From: Vallitalea sp.
GTDB lineage: Bacteria; Bacillota; Clostridia; Lachnospirales; Vallitaleaceae
Assembly: GCF_025211055.1 (NCBI RefSeq)
Contig: NZ_JAOARO010000088.1
Span: forward strand, 175,278 to 239,277
DNA: 64,000 nt
Reading direction: 5' to 3'
Under the pieces are notes generated by a model that ran no database searches, was not told the origin of the DNA, and saw only the letters and a list, made by a program, of their open reading frames with translations. Made by a program: the position numbers and the translations under genes. This document shows positions 29,791 to 39,067 of this stretch, in pieces. Each line of letters opens with the position of its first letter. Position 1 is the stretch's first letter.

Positions 29791-30612
29791 TTAAATATAT
29801 ATTTTACTTACCATTCTATCAATTCCTTCTTTTGTTGTCTTATGAAATTCTAATTTTTTTTCCCATGTATTTGATATATTGTTAGTATGTAAAACTTGAT
29901 CTGGACAATTAGCTATACATCTGAAGCAAGATATACAAGAATCTAGGTCAGCAAGACCTTTTTCTGCATCCATTGCCTTAGTTGGACATATGTTTTCACA
30001 TAATCCACACATAGAACAATTAACCCCATCTCTTGTAGGAAGTTTAGTAATTACATGAAAACGATATTTTTCAGCTTGGTCTAATTGCTCAGAGCTAAAT
30101 ATGGGTTTATCATACTCTATAGGTATATATGCTTCTTTGGTGATAAATTTATTTATTGTTTTAACAGTATATTCTTCTGCTATTTTATAATCTGATTGAT
30201 TAGGACGATTTTGTGCAGCTAGCCATCCGCTGTAATTAAAAGTATGTGCACTTACAAACTCTGCTGAAGAAACTAATTTGAAGTTATTTTCATCCAATAT
30301 TTGTTTAGTATAATAATGAGCTGGATCTTTTCCAAATCCTCCATAAGTAAAGAAAACCGAGCACTTTTTACCCTTTCCATTAATATTATGTAACCATTCT
30401 CTGCATATTCTAGGAGCTCTCATAGAATAAATAGGAAAACCAAAAAAAATTCCATCATATTCATCAATTTTTAATTCTTTTTGTCTACTTGAATAAGAAG
30501 TAATATCTACACTAGTAACATTAACACCAAGTTCCTTTAGTTTGTTTTTGATTACAGTTGCAATTTTTTTTGTGTTACCAGTTGCCGAAAAAAAAGCAAT
30601 TAATATTTTCAA
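29791..30612 (-). CDS. flavodoxin-ferredoxin fusion (EFR1 type)
   Basis: 273 residues. The N-terminal flavodoxin-like domain begins KILIAFFSATGNTKKIA with the FMN phosphate loop, continues GIFFGFPIYSMRAPR, and the C-terminal part holds two [4Fe-4S] motifs, CSMCGLCENICP and CISCFRCIANCP. It should carry electrons, possibly to reduce a metal complex. The start is TTG behind AAGGAGGA; the nearby ATG is out of frame. It has its own promoter and precedes the methyltransferase operon on the same strand. Confidence 0.9.
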   Translation of the reverse strand: MKILIAFFSATGNTKKIATVIKNKLKELGVNVTSVDITSYSSRQKELKIDEYDGIFFGFPIYSMRAPRICREWLHNINGKGKKCSVFFTYGGFGKDPAHYYTKQILDENNFKLVSSAEFVSAHTFNYSGWLAAQNRPNQSDYKIAEEYTVKTINKFITKEAYIPIEYDKPIFSSEQLDQAEKYRFHVITKLPTRDGVNCSMCGLCENICPTKAMDAEKGLADLDSCISCFRCIANCPDQVLHTNNISNTWEKKLEFHKTTKEGIDRMVSKIYI

Positions 30613-30630
30613 AATTCATTCCTCCTTCAA

Positions 30631-30687
30631 ATTACTATAAAATATTTTAGTAATTAAAATATTATTACTGTTATTGGAATTTGTCAA
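30631..30687 (-). promoter_or_regulatory. promoter and palindrome upstream of the flavodoxin-ferredoxin gene
   Basis: Minus strand: consensus -35 TTGACA (30687-30682), 17-base spacer, -10 TAATAT (30664-30659). Just downstream is a near-palindrome (30631-30654, arms ATTACTA and TTAGTAAT around AAAATATT). Its sequence is unlike the MarR operator, so a different regulator may be involved. Confidence 0.6.
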
Positions 30688-30752
30688 TATATTTTAATTA
30701 ATATAATGCATTATATATAGAAATATTAATATTATGTAATTTATAACATGTA

Positions 30753-30790
30753 TAAAGCCTACCAACATTCTTAATTGCTAGTAGGCTTTA
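30753..30790 (-). terminator. intrinsic terminator after the metallopeptidase gene
   Basis: TAAAGCCTAC (30753-30762) pairs with GTAGGCTTTA (30781-30790); 18-base loop. The minus strand continues TACATG, so the U-tract is mainly inside the stem. Confidence 0.65.
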
Positions 30791-30829
30791 TTTATAGAAT
30801 AAGTTTTACTTATAATAAACTAATGTTCA

Positions 30830-32929
30830 TTATCTTGTTTTCATTCCATCAAATGATTTACGGTAAATAATTTCATATGTGAAATCAACTGCTCCTTCTT
30901 TACCTATTGGGGCAGCATACCATACTATCATGTAAGTTGTACCATGTTGAAATAAGCAATTTAATTTTACAGAATCTTTTTCAGTTATATTAAATGGGTC
31001 TAGGTTATCAATACTGTATAATGTGAATTGAATCAAATCATCTTCATTACCAAAGGTTTTCTTATTGATAAATGTAACACAATAGTCTACTTTTATATTT
31101 AATATTTCATCAATACTATGAAAACCTTCCATAGAATTACAATCATGATTATAACCTATTTCTTCAATTTGAACATTATCAATGAACCAGCCAGATTCAT
31201 TGGATGCTGAATCTGTCATATAACGGAATGCAACTAATATTTCCTTACCAACATATGAAGTTAAGTCAAATTCTTCAGTACTCCAAGCTTGATCTTGTCT
31301 TGAAAATCCAGGTAGATTTTCATATATTTGAGGTGCTTGTGAATTATAAGGAAATGTGTCTTTATCAATAGTATTATCGTTAGCTAGGCTTGACCATGTC
31401 TTTCCTTCGTCAGTTGAAACTTGAACCATACAAGCATCCCATAAAGGTTCCGCATCTACAAATGTATCGAATTTCAATAATGGATTAACGGCATTAGATA
31501 AATCTGCTCTAAAGATTAATTGATTATCTATATTATCACCATTATTACCCCAAAGGACTGTTCCTCTATTTTCTTTTGGATCCTCTATTGCTTTCCAAGG
31601 ATTTGGCATAAATTCAACACCATCAAATTTAATATTACGTATTCTCTTAGAATTATCTAATACTTTGTAATCAGCTCCCCAAGCAGGTACTCCATCTTTG
31701 TCATACTCAAGTGCTGATTTAAAATCAACATTAACATCTATGCTATCAAAATTATAAATATCGTCAGCAAAAATCTCTGTATCTATTGCAGCAGCTATAG
31801 TAAATCTTCTAAATAATTCTTCAAAATCTATACCAGTATTAAACTGATTAAGAACTTGATTAGTACTTTCAATACCATGTGTTTCATTCTTAGCTAATGC
31901 TTGTATGAAATCATGTCCGAAATGATCGTTCATATATAACACGAACAAGTATGCTTGACCATAGTCAGCTAACGTTTCTGGTCCAGTTGGAGCATCAACA
32001 TGCTCATCCCATTCAATTAAAGAATTCTCAGGATAATCCAAGAAAGCATTAACATGGCTCATTGGATGCATTTCAAAACATAAGAATTCAGCAAACTCAG
32101 ACATACCTTCATTTAACCAAGTTTCTTCTGATGAGTCATTATCATCATGAATTAAATGTTGGAACTCATGAGCTGTTGTTGGTAACCAATTTTTATCTAG
32201 TCTTTTATCCCAATCTTTTGCTGAGATATTTATAATGTTTCTATCAATATATTCTTCATACATAGGTGAGTAGAATCCACCAATAATTAAAGGATAATCT
32301 TTATTATAATAATTTTTATCTTTAAAATTATCAACTAATAGAATAACTCTTTCAACGCCATCTTTTGAAACATAATAATCAGCTGATAAACCAGCTTTAC
32401 TTGGAAGCGTTGCATTTATTCCAGTATGTGAATCATGCATTCCAAAGAAATCAGTGTCTTTTGGATACACAGTTTTATCAAATACATCTTTCATATGGTC
32501 AGCTTGAGCTTGAGTTATTACAGGGGCTTCTCTATCATCTATGTAATCTAAATTATCTGCTATCCATATTTCTACATTTGTTCCAATACTTCTTAAGGTA
32601 TAAGTTTTAAGATAGTACCCATTTTTTGAATCATAAGATAAAAAATGCTTAGTTCCACCATTAAATGTAAAATTAGGATTATCAGATTCTAGAGCAAATA
32701 AGCGAGTTTCTTCTAGATTCACAGTTCTTGCAAATTCTTTTATTTGATTAGAAACTTTTTGCTTATACTCATTATCTTTCTCCAATTCTCTAAGTTTAGG
32801 TCCGATGTCAATTAAATCTCCATATCTTGAAGTATCCCAACCATCTTCTGCATATACTTCGGGTACATTAAAAGCGAAAGTTAGACAAAATACAAGTGCC
32901 AATAATACTGTTAATGCTTTTTTCTTCAT
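30830..32929 (-). CDS. secreted zinc metallopeptidase with MAM-like C-terminal domain
   Basis: 699 residues with a signal peptide cut after VYA (about residue 27). The zinc site is HEFQH (254-258) with Glu274 in WLNEGMSEF as probable third ligand, a gluzincin-type pattern. The C-terminal part (about 480-640) reads like an immune-inhibitor-A/anchor-J domain (WSTEEFDLTSYVGKEI, SGWFIDNVQI). The start at MKKKALTVLL follows AAGGAGG; the longer frame is unsupported. It probably degrades extracellular proteins; specificity unknown. It is flanked by a terminator downstream and a 320-base gap upstream with no other gene besides the small one at 33249. Confidence 0.85.
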   Translation of the reverse strand: MKKKALTVLLALVFCLTFAFNVPEVYAEDGWDTSRYGDLIDIGPKLRELEKDNEYKQKVSNQIKEFARTVNLEETRLFALESDNPNFTFNGGTKHFLSYDSKNGYYLKTYTLRSIGTNVEIWIADNLDYIDDREAPVITQAQADHMKDVFDKTVYPKDTDFFGMHDSHTGINATLPSKAGLSADYYVSKDGVERVILLVDNFKDKNYYNKDYPLIIGGFYSPMYEEYIDRNIINISAKDWDKRLDKNWLPTTAHEFQHLIHDDNDSSEETWLNEGMSEFAEFLCFEMHPMSHVNAFLDYPENSLIEWDEHVDAPTGPETLADYGQAYLFVLYMNDHFGHDFIQALAKNETHGIESTNQVLNQFNTGIDFEELFRRFTIAAAIDTEIFADDIYNFDSIDVNVDFKSALEYDKDGVPAWGADYKVLDNSKRIRNIKFDGVEFMPNPWKAIEDPKENRGTVLWGNNGDNIDNQLIFRADLSNAVNPLLKFDTFVDAEPLWDACMVQVSTDEGKTWSSLANDNTIDKDTFPYNSQAPQIYENLPGFSRQDQAWSTEEFDLTSYVGKEILVAFRYMTDSASNESGWFIDNVQIEEIGYNHDCNSMEGFHSIDEILNIKVDYCVTFINKKTFGNEDDLIQFTLYSIDNLDPFNITEKDSVKLNCLFQHGTTYMIVWYAAPIGKEGAVDFTYEIIYRKSFDGMKTR

Positions 32930-33248
32930 AAAAAAAACCTCCTTGCTTTTTGTTAGATGACCTGTATAAATACTCATATATCTATATTTCTTTTAATATT
33001 CAGACATGCCATCTACATTATTAGTATATAACATTTTATTGATAATTTCTACAGTAATTGTTATGTTTTTTGGTAATTAAAACAATTAAGAATAATCACT
33101 AATTTTAATATCATTGTATAAGTAATTTATTTATATTATAATATTCAGAATTCAATATTTGCAATATTTTTTTAACTGTATAATAATAACAAAACTGTTT
33201 TATACTATTTATGTTTAATATTATTATATATTTTAGGAGGTAATGAAT

Positions 33249-33380
33249 ATGAGAGCATCTGGTCAAGAAAATGGTGAAAAAATCGAAAGAACTATAAAGA
33301 ATAATGGTAAATATGATAATGATATCGACATTAAGAAAGAAAAATATGTTAAAGAATCCAAAGATAATAATATTAGGTAA
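33249..33380 (+). CDS. 43-residue highly charged orphan protein
   Basis: A short frame beginning MRASGQENGEKIERTIK with a canonical TTTTAGGAGG ribosome binding site (GGAGG 33236-33240) at 8 bases from the ATG, a TATAAT-like box at 33179-33184 and a strong terminator after it. It is hydrophilic, rich in Lys, Asp, Asn and Glu, without Cys or membrane segment. I do not recognise it; a spore or DNA-associated small protein is possible but unsupported. The rest of the 32930-33248 gap is featureless A+T-rich sequence. Confidence 0.6.
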   Translation: MRASGQENGEKIERTIKNNGKYDNDIDIKKEKYVKESKDNNIR

Positions 33381-33422
33381 ATCTATTATATGAAATACTT
33401 AATATCTTTGTTTAGTTAAATT

Positions 33423-33468
33423 AAAAGCATTATATAATCTTAGCTATAAATTATTATATAATGCTTTT
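33423..33468. terminator. bidirectional terminator
   Basis: Perfect 16-bp stem AAAAGCATTATATAAT (33423-33438) with ATTATATAATGCTTTT (33453-33468), 14-base loop, with T-rich flanks on both strands. It can serve the small plus-strand gene and pyrC on the minus strand. Confidence 0.85.
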
Positions 33469-33476
33469 AGTTTTAC

Positions 33477-34757
33477 TTAATCTTCATTATAATTGTAATG
33501 GTTTCCTTGAATGATGGTATTGGTTATATCAACATGAGCTTCATATCCATCATATAAGGAATATTTTGCTTTTGATAAAAACTTGTTGGAATTAATTACA
33601 TTTTTACTGTTTACATCAAGCATCACTAGATCAGCATCGTATCCGGGAGTAATTTTACCTTTATTAATACTCAATATGTTAGCAGGATTATATGACATTT
33701 TATTAACTAATTCTTGTAGTGACAAAATACCGTTTTGAACCAAATAAGTATAAGATAGTTTAAATGCTGTTTCAAATGATGACATTCCAAAGGAAGCAAT
33801 ATCAAATTCCAATAGTTTTGAATCAATTGTGTTAGGTTTATGATCAGAACTAATTACATCAATTGTACCGTCTTTCAATCCACTGATAATACTTTCAATA
33901 TCATCTCTAGTTCTAAGGGGAGGACTGATTTTGGCAAAGGTATTATAGTTATCAACATTTGATTCATCTAATAGAAAGTATCTAGGAGAAGTTTCTGCTG
34001 TAATGCTAATCCCTTTATCTTTTGCTAGTCTAATTAATTCAACAGACTCTTTTGATGAAACATGTGTAACGTGTAAGTTGATATCATATTCTTTAGCTAA
34101 AAATATATTTCTTGCTAGATGAATTGTCTCTGCTACTACAGGAAAACCTTTTAATCCTAGCTTTGTAGCCATATAGCCTTCATTGATACCACTTTTATTG
34201 GAAATACTAGTATCTTCACAATGCATTATTATAGGTATATCAAACATACTTGCATATCGAAATATTTTTTTTACAACGCTATTATCTTGTATTGGAATAT
34301 CACCATCTGATAATGCTACTATTCCTGATAGTTGCATTTCTCCATATTCAGTAAGTTCTGTTCCCCTACATTCTTTTGTTAAGCTTCCATAGGGAAACAA
34401 ATGTGTAACTGCATCAACTTCTGATTTTGTCTTTATATATTCAACTACCGTTTTATTATCAATACTCGGTAGTGTATTAGGACTACAAGTTATACTTGTA
34501 AATCCACCTCTCGCAGCACTTAATGAAGCTGTTACAAGGCTTTCTCTATATTCATAACCAGGCTCGCATATCTCACAATGCATATCAATAAGCCCCGGAA
34601 TAATAATCTTATCTGTTGCATCAATAGTGTAATAACCGTCTACATTAATGTTGGGCATTACTTCACTAATTTTACCACCATCTATCAATATATCTGTATT
34701 CAACAATGTTTCTTTAGATGTAACTATCTTTCCATTTTTTATAAGTAAGTTATACAT
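33477..34757 (-). CDS. pyrC: dihydroorotase-like protein with altered metal site (PyrC or PyrC')
   Basis: 426 residues with the amidohydrolase barrel of type I dihydroorotases. The usual HxHxREPG metal motif is read here as DMHCEICEPGYEYRE: the second histidine is Glu and the substrate-binding Arg is Cys. Later elements persist in part: MHCEDT, LHVTHVSS, and ISSDHKPN instead of TDHAPH. This suggests weak or no hydrolase activity. In Pseudomonas an inactive PyrC' is a structural partner of aspartate carbamoyltransferase (established), and this gene overlaps pyrB by 8 bases. An altered specificity is the other option. Confidence 0.88.
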   Translation of the reverse strand: MYNLLIKNGKIVTSKETLLNTDILIDGGKISEVMPNINVDGYYTIDATDKIIIPGLIDMHCEICEPGYEYRESLVTASLSAARGGFTSITCSPNTLPSIDNKTVVEYIKTKSEVDAVTHLFPYGSLTKECRGTELTEYGEMQLSGIVALSDGDIPIQDNSVVKKIFRYASMFDIPIIMHCEDTSISNKSGINEGYMATKLGLKGFPVVAETIHLARNIFLAKEYDINLHVTHVSSKESVELIRLAKDKGISITAETSPRYFLLDESNVDNYNTFAKISPPLRTRDDIESIISGLKDGTIDVISSDHKPNTIDSKLLEFDIASFGMSSFETAFKLSYTYLVQNGILSLQELVNKMSYNPANILSINKGKITPGYDADLVMLDVNSKNVINSNKFLSKAKYSLYDGYEAHVDITNTIIQGNHYNYNED

Positions 34758-35682
34758 TAAAATTCACCCCACACTTAGATAATACATGAAATAATGCCAT
34801 TCTCACAGCTACTCCATTGATTTGCTGCCTATTTATTATAGAATTATCTCCATCTATAACCTCTGAAGATATTTCTATTCCTCTATTTATAGGTCCTGGG
34901 TGCATAACAATTACATCTTTCTTAGCATATTGTAAACGATTGACATCTAATTTAAACAAACGCATATATTCATTTATTGATGGTAACAGATTATCTTCTT
35001 GTCTTTCATTTTGAATCTTAAGAGTCATTATTACATCTGCATCAATTATCGCTTCTGTAGTATTATTGTGAACTTCTACATTATCTCCAAGGTTACTAGG
35101 TATAAGTGTAGGTGGTCCAGCGATTCTTACTTTTGCACCAAGTTTAGTAAGCCCCCATATATTACTTCTTGCTACTCGATTGTGCATGATGTCTCCTATT
35201 ATGGCCACTTTCAATCCTTGAAATTTATTTTTGATCTCATAGATTGATAGCAGGTCTACTAACGATTGGCTAGGATTTTCGTTTCTGCCATCACCTGCAT
35301 TAATTACAGAAGCATTTACATACTTAGTAAGATAATGTGGTCCTCCAGACAAAGGATGTCTTATGACAATGAAATCAGCTCCAATCTGATCTACTGATCT
35401 ACCAAGATCCTTAAGTGATTCGCCTCTATATAATTCCTTAGATGTAGTGAGATTAATAACTTTAGCATTTAAATTTTGAGCTGCAAGTTCAAAAGATAAC
35501 CTAGAACGAGATTGTTCTTCGTAATATAATGTTGCAACTGTTTTTCCTTTCAATAAAGGGGTTGTAGTGTATTTATTTGATTCTATGGTATATTTCATTT
35601 TTTGTGCTGAGTTAAGTACATAGCGAATCTCATCACATGATAAGGATTTCAAATCTAGAAAATGTTTAATATTAAGTAACAT
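34750..35682 (-). CDS. pyrB: aspartate carbamoyltransferase-like protein with altered active site
   Basis: 310 residues, close in layout to the Pseudomonas-type PyrB (LLKGKTV, SFELAAQ, GDIMHNRVARSN, MHPGPINRGIEI). The carbamoyl phosphate loop, normally STRTR, reads QSRSR in YYEEQSRSRLSFE; the HPTQ motif reads NPSQ in GRNENPSQS; the lysine of the 80s loop is Arg (YRGES); and the LRxQ arginine is Lys (TLKIQ). Carbamoyl transfer to aspartate is therefore doubtful. It has a good ribosome binding site and its own promoter, no PyrR attenuator and no pyrI. Confidence 0.9.
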   Translation of the reverse strand: MLLNIKHFLDLKSLSCDEIRYVLNSAQKMKYTIESNKYTTTPLLKGKTVATLYYEEQSRSRLSFELAAQNLNAKVINLTTSKELYRGESLKDLGRSVDQIGADFIVIRHPLSGGPHYLTKYVNASVINAGDGRNENPSQSLVDLLSIYEIKNKFQGLKVAIIGDIMHNRVARSNIWGLTKLGAKVRIAGPPTLIPSNLGDNVEVHNNTTEAIIDADVIMTLKIQNERQEDNLLPSINEYMRLFKLDVNRLQYAKKDVIVMHPGPINRGIEISSEVIDGDNSIINRQQINGVAVRMALFHVLSKCGVNFNV

Positions 35683-35714
35683 TTTGGTACCTCCAAGGGT
35701 GATTAATAAAATAT

Positions 35715-35743
35715 ATTGTATACCACTATCTGAATTAAATCAA
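35715..35743 (-). promoter_or_regulatory. promoter of the pyrB-pyrC pair
   Basis: Minus strand: -35 TTGATT (35743-35738), 17-base spacer, -10 TACAAT (35720-35715), about 30 bases before the pyrB ATG. The leader is too short for a PyrR attenuator. Confidence 0.65.
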
Positions 35744-35781
35744 TAGCAAACAAAAATATTAGCATAACTATTACCAGAATA

Positions 35782-37398
35782 TTACTCTATATAAATTGAT
35801 ATTCTATTAAGAACACAAGCCATTTGAGCCCTTGTTACTGTATCTCTAGGTCTAAATGTATTCTCATCATATCCTTTTAATATACCCGCAGAATTTAAAG
35901 CTGTTATAGCCTTATATGACCAACTACCCGGACTTATATCCCTGAAGTTGTTATCTGTATTATGTATATTAATATTTGATTTTAATAAATTGTATAGCAT
36001 TTTAGCCAGTTCTTCTCTAGTTATTGTACTATCTGCATCAAATATTTTTTTATCTTTACCATTTATTATGTTACATTTATATGCAGTCTCTATTTCTGAT
36101 TTTGCCCAGTATGAATCTGGTACATCAACAAAATATGAGGATGTTGAATCTAGATCAATATCAAGAGCTCTAATAAGAGTAACCGCCGCTTGTGCCCTAG
36201 TTAAACCATTATCTGGACAAAATAGTGTACTGGATGTACCTAGCATCCAATCTTTTTCATATATAGTAGATATGTCTTTTTTTGCCCAATGATTAGCTAT
36301 ATCGCTAAAATAATTGCCGTTTAACCATGATATGTAATATTTCCAAATTTCTTTGTTTTCTTGACCTAAACTCCAACTTCCTGTACCTTTTAGATCATAC
36401 TTGCTTACTAGTTTTAATTTTTCTTTAATAGTATAGTCATTATCATACCATACTTCATAATTACCTTCAGTCACTGGTACGCCCCAGCTATATAGATTCT
36501 TTTTTTCATCAGAAGGGTTAACTGTAAAGTTAGCTTTCATACTCTTGGATTTTTTATCATAGATGATACTTCCATTGTAATATGCTACCATTGATTCAAT
36601 AGTACCAGAAGAAACCCCTTTACCAAGTATCTTATTTTTCTTATTAAAATCATCCATATCATTTATATTCCATATTCTTCCATAAAAAGGTATACCTAAT
36701 ACAATTTTTTCTGATGGTACACCTATACTAATAGCATATTTAACAGAATTCTCTACGAATGACATACTTGCTACTGGCCCTGGATTACTTCCTCTATAAC
36801 TCTCATCATAAGCCATAATCATTAGATAATCTGCATAAGCAGACAACGTTTTATAATCATACATACCTTGCCACCCTTTAGATGAACCATAAGGGTTAGC
36901 TGCTACTGATATAGATAACTCTTTAGTACTATGTAGCTTTTCTCTTAACAAACGGATAAATTCAGTAAATTGTTCTCTGCTTTTTTCATTCAACCCTTCA
37001 ATATCAACGTTAATACCATCAAAATTATAAGTTTTTATTATTTTAGTGATTTTAGTTGTTACATTCTCCATATCTGCTAATGCAAGTTCTCCAGCTTCTC
37101 TATTCCAGTGATTACTTATAAAAGGAATAACTTTCATCCCTTTATTATGAATAGTTTTTATGAAATCAGTATCAATGTTATTTGTTTCAATATGTCCCTC
37201 ATTATTTATGTCTATGTAATTAGGGGATATACTGTCCAGAGATTCTTTAGTGTCATTAACATAATTTATGTAGGATTTAGGGCTACCGTAATGTAAATAT
37301 GACATATTGAATCTAGATGAAGTATAAACAGAGGTTGTTGTAATTGTTAATAATATAGTAAGCAAAACTATACCTAAAGCTATTTTAAAAATTTTCAT
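35782..37398 (-). CDS. S-layer-anchored glycoside hydrolase family 18 protein
   Basis: 538 residues from MKIFKIALG, with a signal peptide (to about 30), a GH18 barrel whose catalytic motif DGINVDIE sits near residues 124-134 with the acid Glu present, and three C-terminal SLH domains starting near 363, 425 and 487 (each with the TRAQAA or TREELAK-type ending). GH18 enzymes cleave chitin or peptidoglycan-type glycans; relatives with this layout resemble spore or cell-wall lytic YaaH-like enzymes. The start is uncertain: AAAGG lies rather far upstream, and an ATG at 37431 in frame has no ribosome binding site. Confidence 0.85.
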   Translation of the reverse strand: MKIFKIALGIVLLTILLTITTTSVYTSSRFNMSYLHYGSPKSYINYVNDTKESLDSISPNYIDINNEGHIETNNIDTDFIKTIHNKGMKVIPFISNHWNREAGELALADMENVTTKITKIIKTYNFDGINVDIEGLNEKSREQFTEFIRLLREKLHSTKELSISVAANPYGSSKGWQGMYDYKTLSAYADYLMIMAYDESYRGSNPGPVASMSFVENSVKYAISIGVPSEKIVLGIPFYGRIWNINDMDDFNKKNKILGKGVSSGTIESMVAYYNGSIIYDKKSKSMKANFTVNPSDEKKNLYSWGVPVTEGNYEVWYDNDYTIKEKLKLVSKYDLKGTGSWSLGQENKEIWKYYISWLNGNYFSDIANHWAKKDISTIYEKDWMLGTSSTLFCPDNGLTRAQAAVTLIRALDIDLDSTSSYFVDVPDSYWAKSEIETAYKCNIINGKDKKIFDADSTITREELAKMLYNLLKSNINIHNTDNNFRDISPGSWSYKAITALNSAGILKGYDENTFRPRDTVTRAQMACVLNRISIYIE

Positions 37399-37630
37399 TG
37401 GTCTAATTAGATTCCTTTCTATAATTTTCATTGATATTATATTAATAATGGAAAGATATAATATAATAATGATATATAAGTTGAACTTATGAAATGGGTG
37501 TATAGATATTTAAGTTCAATATATCTATAAATATTCTAACAGATTTTTAGTGCTTTTTGTCTAAGAAAATTTAACCATAATAAAGATATTCTTCCCCGAT
37601 TTTTATATATAGTAGTTTTCTTCTTAATCT

Positions 37631-37655
37631 AAAAAAAGCCCCATAAGGGACTTTT
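37631..37655 (-). terminator. intrinsic terminator of pyrR-uraA
   Basis: On the minus strand AAAAGTCCC-TTAT-GGGGCTTTT forms a 9-bp stem with one G-U pair followed by seven T residues. Confidence 0.85.
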
Positions 37656-37678
37656 CAAAAGTCTATATAAATCTTATC

Positions 37679-38968
37679 TTATATACCTTTTGGCAAAACA
37701 AGGTTCAAAATAACTCCTATAAGAGCTGCTATGGCTAATCCTGATAATGTAAGTGAATTAACTAGTGGGAAACTATCAACACCAATACCAACAACTAAAA
37801 CTATTGCAGATATTAATAAGTTTCTACTGTGAGTAAAATCAAGATTTGAAGAAATTAATATTCTAACACCTACACTTGCTATCATACCAAATAATATAAT
37901 ACTAATACCACCCATAACTGGTCCAGGTATAGTTCTTATAACTGCTCCGAATTTACCTATCATACTTAAGAATATAGCTATTACTGCTGCAATTCTTAAG
38001 ATAGCAGGATTATATACTTTTGTTACAGCTAAAACACCAGTATTCTCGCTATATGTAGTATTAGCAGGAGCTCCAACTAATCCAGCAAATACAGTTGCTA
38101 CACCATCACCTAGCATAGTTCTATGGATACCAGGATCTTCTAAGAAGTTCTTACCAACAACGGCTCCGTTAGTAGTTATATCTCCTATATGTTCAATAAA
38201 TACAACTAGGGCAATTGGCGCTATAGCTATTATTCCTGACATTGTAAATGATGGTACTGTTAATATCTGTTCTGTTATATGAGAATCACTAACTGAGAAC
38301 CATGCTGCATTAGTAATAGCAGTTGTATCTAATAGTCCAAAAGGAATACATAACAGATAACCAATCGTTACTGATATTAGTATAGGAACCATCTTAAAAA
38401 AGCCTTTAGCGAATATTGATACAACAACCATTGTTAATACAACTATTGTTGCAACAAATGCATGAGTACCGTTAAATGCTCTGTCTCCATTGTCATTTAT
38501 AACAGGGAAGAATGCGCTATTAGTTGCAACAGTACATAATCTAAGTCCTATTACAATAATCATTGGTCCAGTTACAATTGGTGGAAATAATTTTTTTATT
38601 TTCTCTACACCCACAAAATAAATTATTATAGCCATAGTTACATACACTAAACCAGCTACTATAATTCCTCCTTTTACTAGAGAAAGATTATGTAAATACT
38701 CTGCTCTTGGCATCTTAGATACATCATCCAACTGATTAGGATTAAGGGTTATAGAAATTGCTCCAATAAATGCAAAACTTGAACCTAAGAAAACAGGTAC
38801 TTTTCCTTTTGCACATAAGTGAAATAAAAGAGTTCCTACACCAGCTGCAAATAAGGCAATAGCTGGGTCAAGTCCTGTTAAAATTGGTACTAAGACTGTT
38901 GCTCCGAACATTGCTAAAACATGTTGTAAACCTAAAATTAGTTTTTTACCTGTTGATATGTTCTCCAT
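37679..38968 (-). CDS. uraA: uracil permease
   Basis: 429 residues of the nucleobase-cation symporter 2 family, about fourteen helices. Landmarks: LGLQHVLAMFGATVLVPILTG at the start, the VIEHIGD-type segment (here VFIEHIGDITTNG) carrying the substrate-binding glutamates, and the NTTYSENTGVLAVTKV motif. Next to pyrR and downstream of the PyrR attenuator, so uracil is the likely substrate rather than xanthine. AGGAGG lies before the ATG. Confidence 0.92.
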   Translation of the reverse strand: MENISTGKKLILGLQHVLAMFGATVLVPILTGLDPAIALFAAGVGTLLFHLCAKGKVPVFLGSSFAFIGAISITLNPNQLDDVSKMPRAEYLHNLSLVKGGIIVAGLVYVTMAIIIYFVGVEKIKKLFPPIVTGPMIIVIGLRLCTVATNSAFFPVINDNGDRAFNGTHAFVATIVVLTMVVVSIFAKGFFKMVPILISVTIGYLLCIPFGLLDTTAITNAAWFSVSDSHITEQILTVPSFTMSGIIAIAPIALVVFIEHIGDITTNGAVVGKNFLEDPGIHRTMLGDGVATVFAGLVGAPANTTYSENTGVLAVTKVYNPAILRIAAVIAIFLSMIGKFGAVIRTIPGPVMGGISIILFGMIASVGVRILISSNLDFTHSRNLLISAIVLVVGIGVDSFPLVNSLTLSGLAIAALIGVILNLVLPKGI

Positions 38969-39067
38969 AATAAAATTTACCTCCTATTTTTAATAGATAT
39001 AAGTTATATTTTTCTAGAAAACTAGACTACTTTATATTTGGTACACACTTTTTTAATATGGAAATCT

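Noticed and set aside
38969..39067. Second PyrR attenuator before uraA
   Set aside because: The short gap has a CTAG-TTTT-CTAG hairpin but no CAGAGA loop and no terminator.
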